From assembly GCA_027068235.1 (NCBI GenBank), contig JAMOUE010000226.1, positions 1-8,898 of the forward strand: 8,898 nucleotides of DNA. The letters run 5' to 3'. The notes beneath the pieces are model-generated. The model was not told where the DNA came from. It searched no databases and was given only the letters and a program-made list of their open reading frames with translations. Positions 6,900 through 8,898 of the stretch are shown one piece after another. Source of the stretch: Deltaproteobacteria bacterium. Its GTDB lineage: Bacteria > Desulfobacterota > Dissulfuribacteria > Dissulfuribacterales > QOAL01. A program made the position numbers and the translations under genes. Numbering within the stretch: position 1 is the stretch's first letter; every line of letters starts with the position of its first letter.

Positions 6900-7760
6900 A
6901 TGGATCAGAAAAACCCAAAGAATAGTCAAACACTTCTTGAAAAAGGCTTTGCCTCCATAAAAGGTGCTGGAGGGCCTGACAAAGCCGATGGTAAACCTTC
7001 ATCGTTTCCTTTAAAAATAGAAGTGCAGGACCTAAACTTCTATTACGGCAAGTTTCATGCTTTGCATTCCATAACAATGGGCATACCGGAAAAGAAGGTC
7101 ACTGCAATGATTGGCCCATCTGGCTGTGGCAAATCCACCCTTATAAGATGTTTCAACCGAATCTATGAACTTTATCCTAAACAGTATGCCACCGGGGAAA
7201 TACTCCTTGATGGAAGAAATATCCTAGATCCAAAGGAAGATCTGAACCTTCTGAGGGCACAGGTCGGGATGGTGTTTCAAAAACCCACGCCCTTTCCCAT
7301 GTCAGTCTACGACAACATCGCCTTTGGAGTACGGCTTTATGAAAGGCTCACCAAGGATGAAATGGACGAAAGGGTTGAATGGGCACTAAAAAAGTCTGCC
7401 TTGTGGAAAGAGGTGAAGGACAAACTCAAACAGATTGGCACAGCCCTTTCTGGCGGACAGCAGCAAAGGCTTTGTATTGCAAGGGCAATTGCTGTAAAAC
7501 CAGAGGTTGTTTTGCTAGACGAACCATGTTCTGCCCTTGACCCCATCTCAACGGCCAAGGTGGAAGAGCTGATAGATGAGCTGTCTGCCGACTACACCAT
7601 CATCATTGTGACGCACAACATGCAACAGGCTGCGCGCGTTTCAGACTTTACAGCCTTTATGTACCTTGGAAAACTCATTGAGTTTGACAGTACGGAGAAA
7701 ATGTTCACAAACCCCATGAGAAAGGAGACTGAAGACTACATAACTGGACGATTTGGCTAG
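6900..7760 (+). CDS. pstB: PstB, phosphate ABC transporter ATPase
   Basis: The cytoplasmic ATPase that powers PstSCA, 286 residues. Visible motifs: Walker A GPSGCGKST (72-80), Q-loop Q127 in FQKPTPFPMSVYDNI, ABC signature LSGGQQQR (183-190), Walker B VVLLDEP (203-209) and H-loop H239 in VTHN. The FQKPTPFP and NRI-ELYP segments are specific to PstB. The recognisable ABC domain begins only at about residue 39 (KIEVQDLNFYYG), so there is a polar N-terminal tail of nearly 40 residues; no later ATG could replace the start, and the ribosome site (GGAAC) is weak. It follows pstA after 51 bases. The next gene is the convergent kinase, 3 bases away, so no phoU follows. Confidence 0.97.
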   Translation: MDQKNPKNSQTLLEKGFASIKGAGGPDKADGKPSSFPLKIEVQDLNFYYGKFHALHSITMGIPEKKVTAMIGPSGCGKSTLIRCFNRIYELYPKQYATGEILLDGRNILDPKEDLNLLRAQVGMVFQKPTPFPMSVYDNIAFGVRLYERLTKDEMDERVEWALKKSALWKEVKDKLKQIGTALSGGQQQRLCIARAIAVKPEVVLLDEPCSALDPISTAKVEELIDELSADYTIIIVTHNMQQAARVSDFTAFMYLGKLIEFDSTEKMFTNPMRKETEDYITGRFG

Positions 7761-7763
7761 ATC

Positions 7764-8898
7764 TTACTTTTCCTTGAGTGGCAGGAAGATAGTAAATACA
7801 CTCCCCTTGCCAAGCTCGCTCTTTACGTCGATAATTCCGCCGTGGGCCTTTACTATGTGCTTAACTATGGCAAGCCCAAGGCCTGTGCCGCCAAGTCGTC
7901 TGCTTCTTGCCTTGTCCACCCTGTAAAATCGCTGGAAGATCTGTCTCATATCCTTTTGCGATATACCACAGCCTTGATCTGTAACTGATATCTGGACCAT
8001 CCCTTCTTTCTTGGCAGTTTTAAGCTCTATAGTACTATTTCTAGGACTATAGTTAATGGCATTTACCAAAAGGTTGGTAAGCGCCTGCTCCATCATGGCC
8101 TGATCAGCCTCTATTTGGAGGTCTGTATCGTGGCAACGTACTATTACCTCTATCTCCTTCTCCTTGGCCTGTATGCGGCAGGTCTCAACTGTTCTGTCTA
8201 AAAGGGTACAAAGGTTGACAAGAGATTTCTTAACTAGCGCCTCCTCGTCACCGGCCTCTATCCTTGAAAGGGACAGGACATCCTCTACCAGATGTTCAAG
8301 CCGTCCTGCTTGCCTATAGATAATCTCTACAAATCTCTTTTGCGTCTCCTTGTCGTCCACTCCATCCAACAGCGTTTCTGTATAGCCTTTAATGGCAGTG
8401 ACTGGCGTTTTCAGCTCGTGTGACACGTTTGCAACAAACTGGCGTCCTGTCTCTTCCAACATCCGCAGCCTGGTAATATCATCCATGACAACTAGTGCCC
8501 CTGTGACCTTGCCTGTTTTATCATCTGTTAAAACTGCGGCCTTTACGAGAAACGTCCTCTTTTCAAGGCCGTCTTTGCCAGAGTATAGGACTATCTCTGC
8601 ATTGCTATCCTTTTTAAGGTCAAAGACCCTATCAATAACCTTTTTCAATGCCAGATCTCGAAAAAGGGCGGTAAATGGCCTATGTACAGCCGCACTTTCC
8701 CCTATCCCGATAATCTCCTCAGCTGCCCTATTCATGGTGACTATGCGCCTATGCTCATCAAGCAGAAAAACGGCCTCTTTCATATTCTTGAACAACAGTG
8801 CCAACTTATCAAACCTATCCTGGCACGTGCCAAGCCGCTCAGAAAGAAGGGTTAATATCCTGTTGATGGCATTTCTAAGTTTGGCAAGCCCCCCATTT
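7764..8898 (-). CDS. phoR: PhoR-like sensor histidine kinase (N-terminus beyond window edge)
   Basis: The frame stays open to the right edge; 377 residues of the C-terminal part are visible. A TTG at 8804 should not be taken as the start, because coding potential continues upstream (a helical NAINRILTLLSERLG segment, likely the end of a HAMP-type linker). A PAS domain follows at about 32-145 (FKNMKEAVFLLDEHRRI), then HisKA with the phospho-accepting H160 in FVANVSHELKTP. The HATPase domain has the N-box around N279 (NLLVNAINYSP), D307-x-G309-x-G311, and GGTGLGL at 336-342. The order PAS-HisKA-HATPase and the neighbouring pst genes support the phosphate sensor PhoR, which would phosphorylate PhoB. 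PhoB is not in the window, and the membrane segments lie to the right of it. Name assignment rests partly on context; another PAS kinase cannot be excluded. Confidence 0.85.
   Translation of the reverse strand, partial: NGGLAKLRNAINRILTLLSERLGTCQDRFDKLALLFKNMKEAVFLLDEHRRIVTMNRAAEEIIGIGESAAVHRPFTALFRDLALKKVIDRVFDLKKDSNAEIVLYSGKDGLEKRTFLVKAAVLTDDKTGKVTGALVVMDDITRLRMLEETGRQFVANVSHELKTPVTAIKGYTETLLDGVDDKETQKRFVEIIYRQAGRLEHLVEDVLSLSRIEAGDEEALVKKSLVNLCTLLDRTVETCRIQAKEKEIEVIVRCHDTDLQIEADQAMMEQALTNLLVNAINYSPRNSTIELKTAKKEGMVQISVTDQGCGISQKDMRQIFQRFYRVDKARSRRLGGTGLGLAIVKHIVKAHGGIIDVKSELGKGSVFTIFLPLKEK

Noticed and set aside
8770..8804. TTG at 8804 as the start of the histidine kinase
   Set aside because: The frame stays open to the window edge, with a plausible linker helix upstream, and a kinase beginning there would lack its sensor and membrane part.

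Overview
The window looks like a stretch of chromosome from an anaerobic or facultatively anaerobic, Gram-negative bacterium. The evidence is a selenocysteine-type formate dehydrogenase next to an iron-sulfur electron-transfer protein, a phosphate-binding protein with a signal peptide, and a PhoR-type sensor kinase. The gene set and the dispersed palindromic repeat would fit a member of the Desulfobacterota or a similar anaerobic lineage. That placement is inference; the window holds no rRNA or other phylogenetic marker.

Left part (1-3227, minus strand): a formate module read leftward. The first gene (3227 to 1188) is a molybdopterin formate dehydrogenase of the FdhF/FdhH type. An in-frame TGA at 2822-2820 splits its reading frame, so a naive caller would report two separate genes. 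The TGA falls exactly at the active-site selenocysteine position, and a bacterial SECIS hairpin with a GGTCT loop follows at the canonical distance, so the two halves are one intact 679-residue selenoprotein. After 71 bases comes a protein with two four-cysteine [4Fe-4S] motifs, of the AsrA / hydrogenase beta-subunit type. It runs off the left edge and is probably the electron-transfer partner of the dehydrogenase.

Middle (3228-3620): a divergent regulatory region. The fdh side has a good -10 box. The pst side has a four-fold array of 11-base repeats ending just upstream of a TATACT -10 box, which is the layout of a PhoB-activated promoter.

Right part (3621-7760, plus strand): the high-affinity phosphate ABC transporter in the order pstS, pstC, pstA, pstB. 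A 325-base gap separates pstS from pstC and carries a palindromic repeat. pstC and pstA overlap by four bases. No phoU follows pstB. Instead, a PhoR-like histidine kinase lies on the minus strand, tail to tail with pstB and only 3 bases away; its N-terminal membrane part lies beyond the right edge. The kinase probably senses phosphate limitation through the transporter and, with a PhoB partner outside the window, drives the promoter in front of pstS.

No tRNA, rRNA, CRISPR array, transposase or phage gene was seen. Most of the window is a conventional fdh plus pst region. The best second looks are the recoded TGA with its SECIS element, the unusual iron-sulfur partner, the Pho-box array, and the phoU-less pst layout with a convergent kinase.
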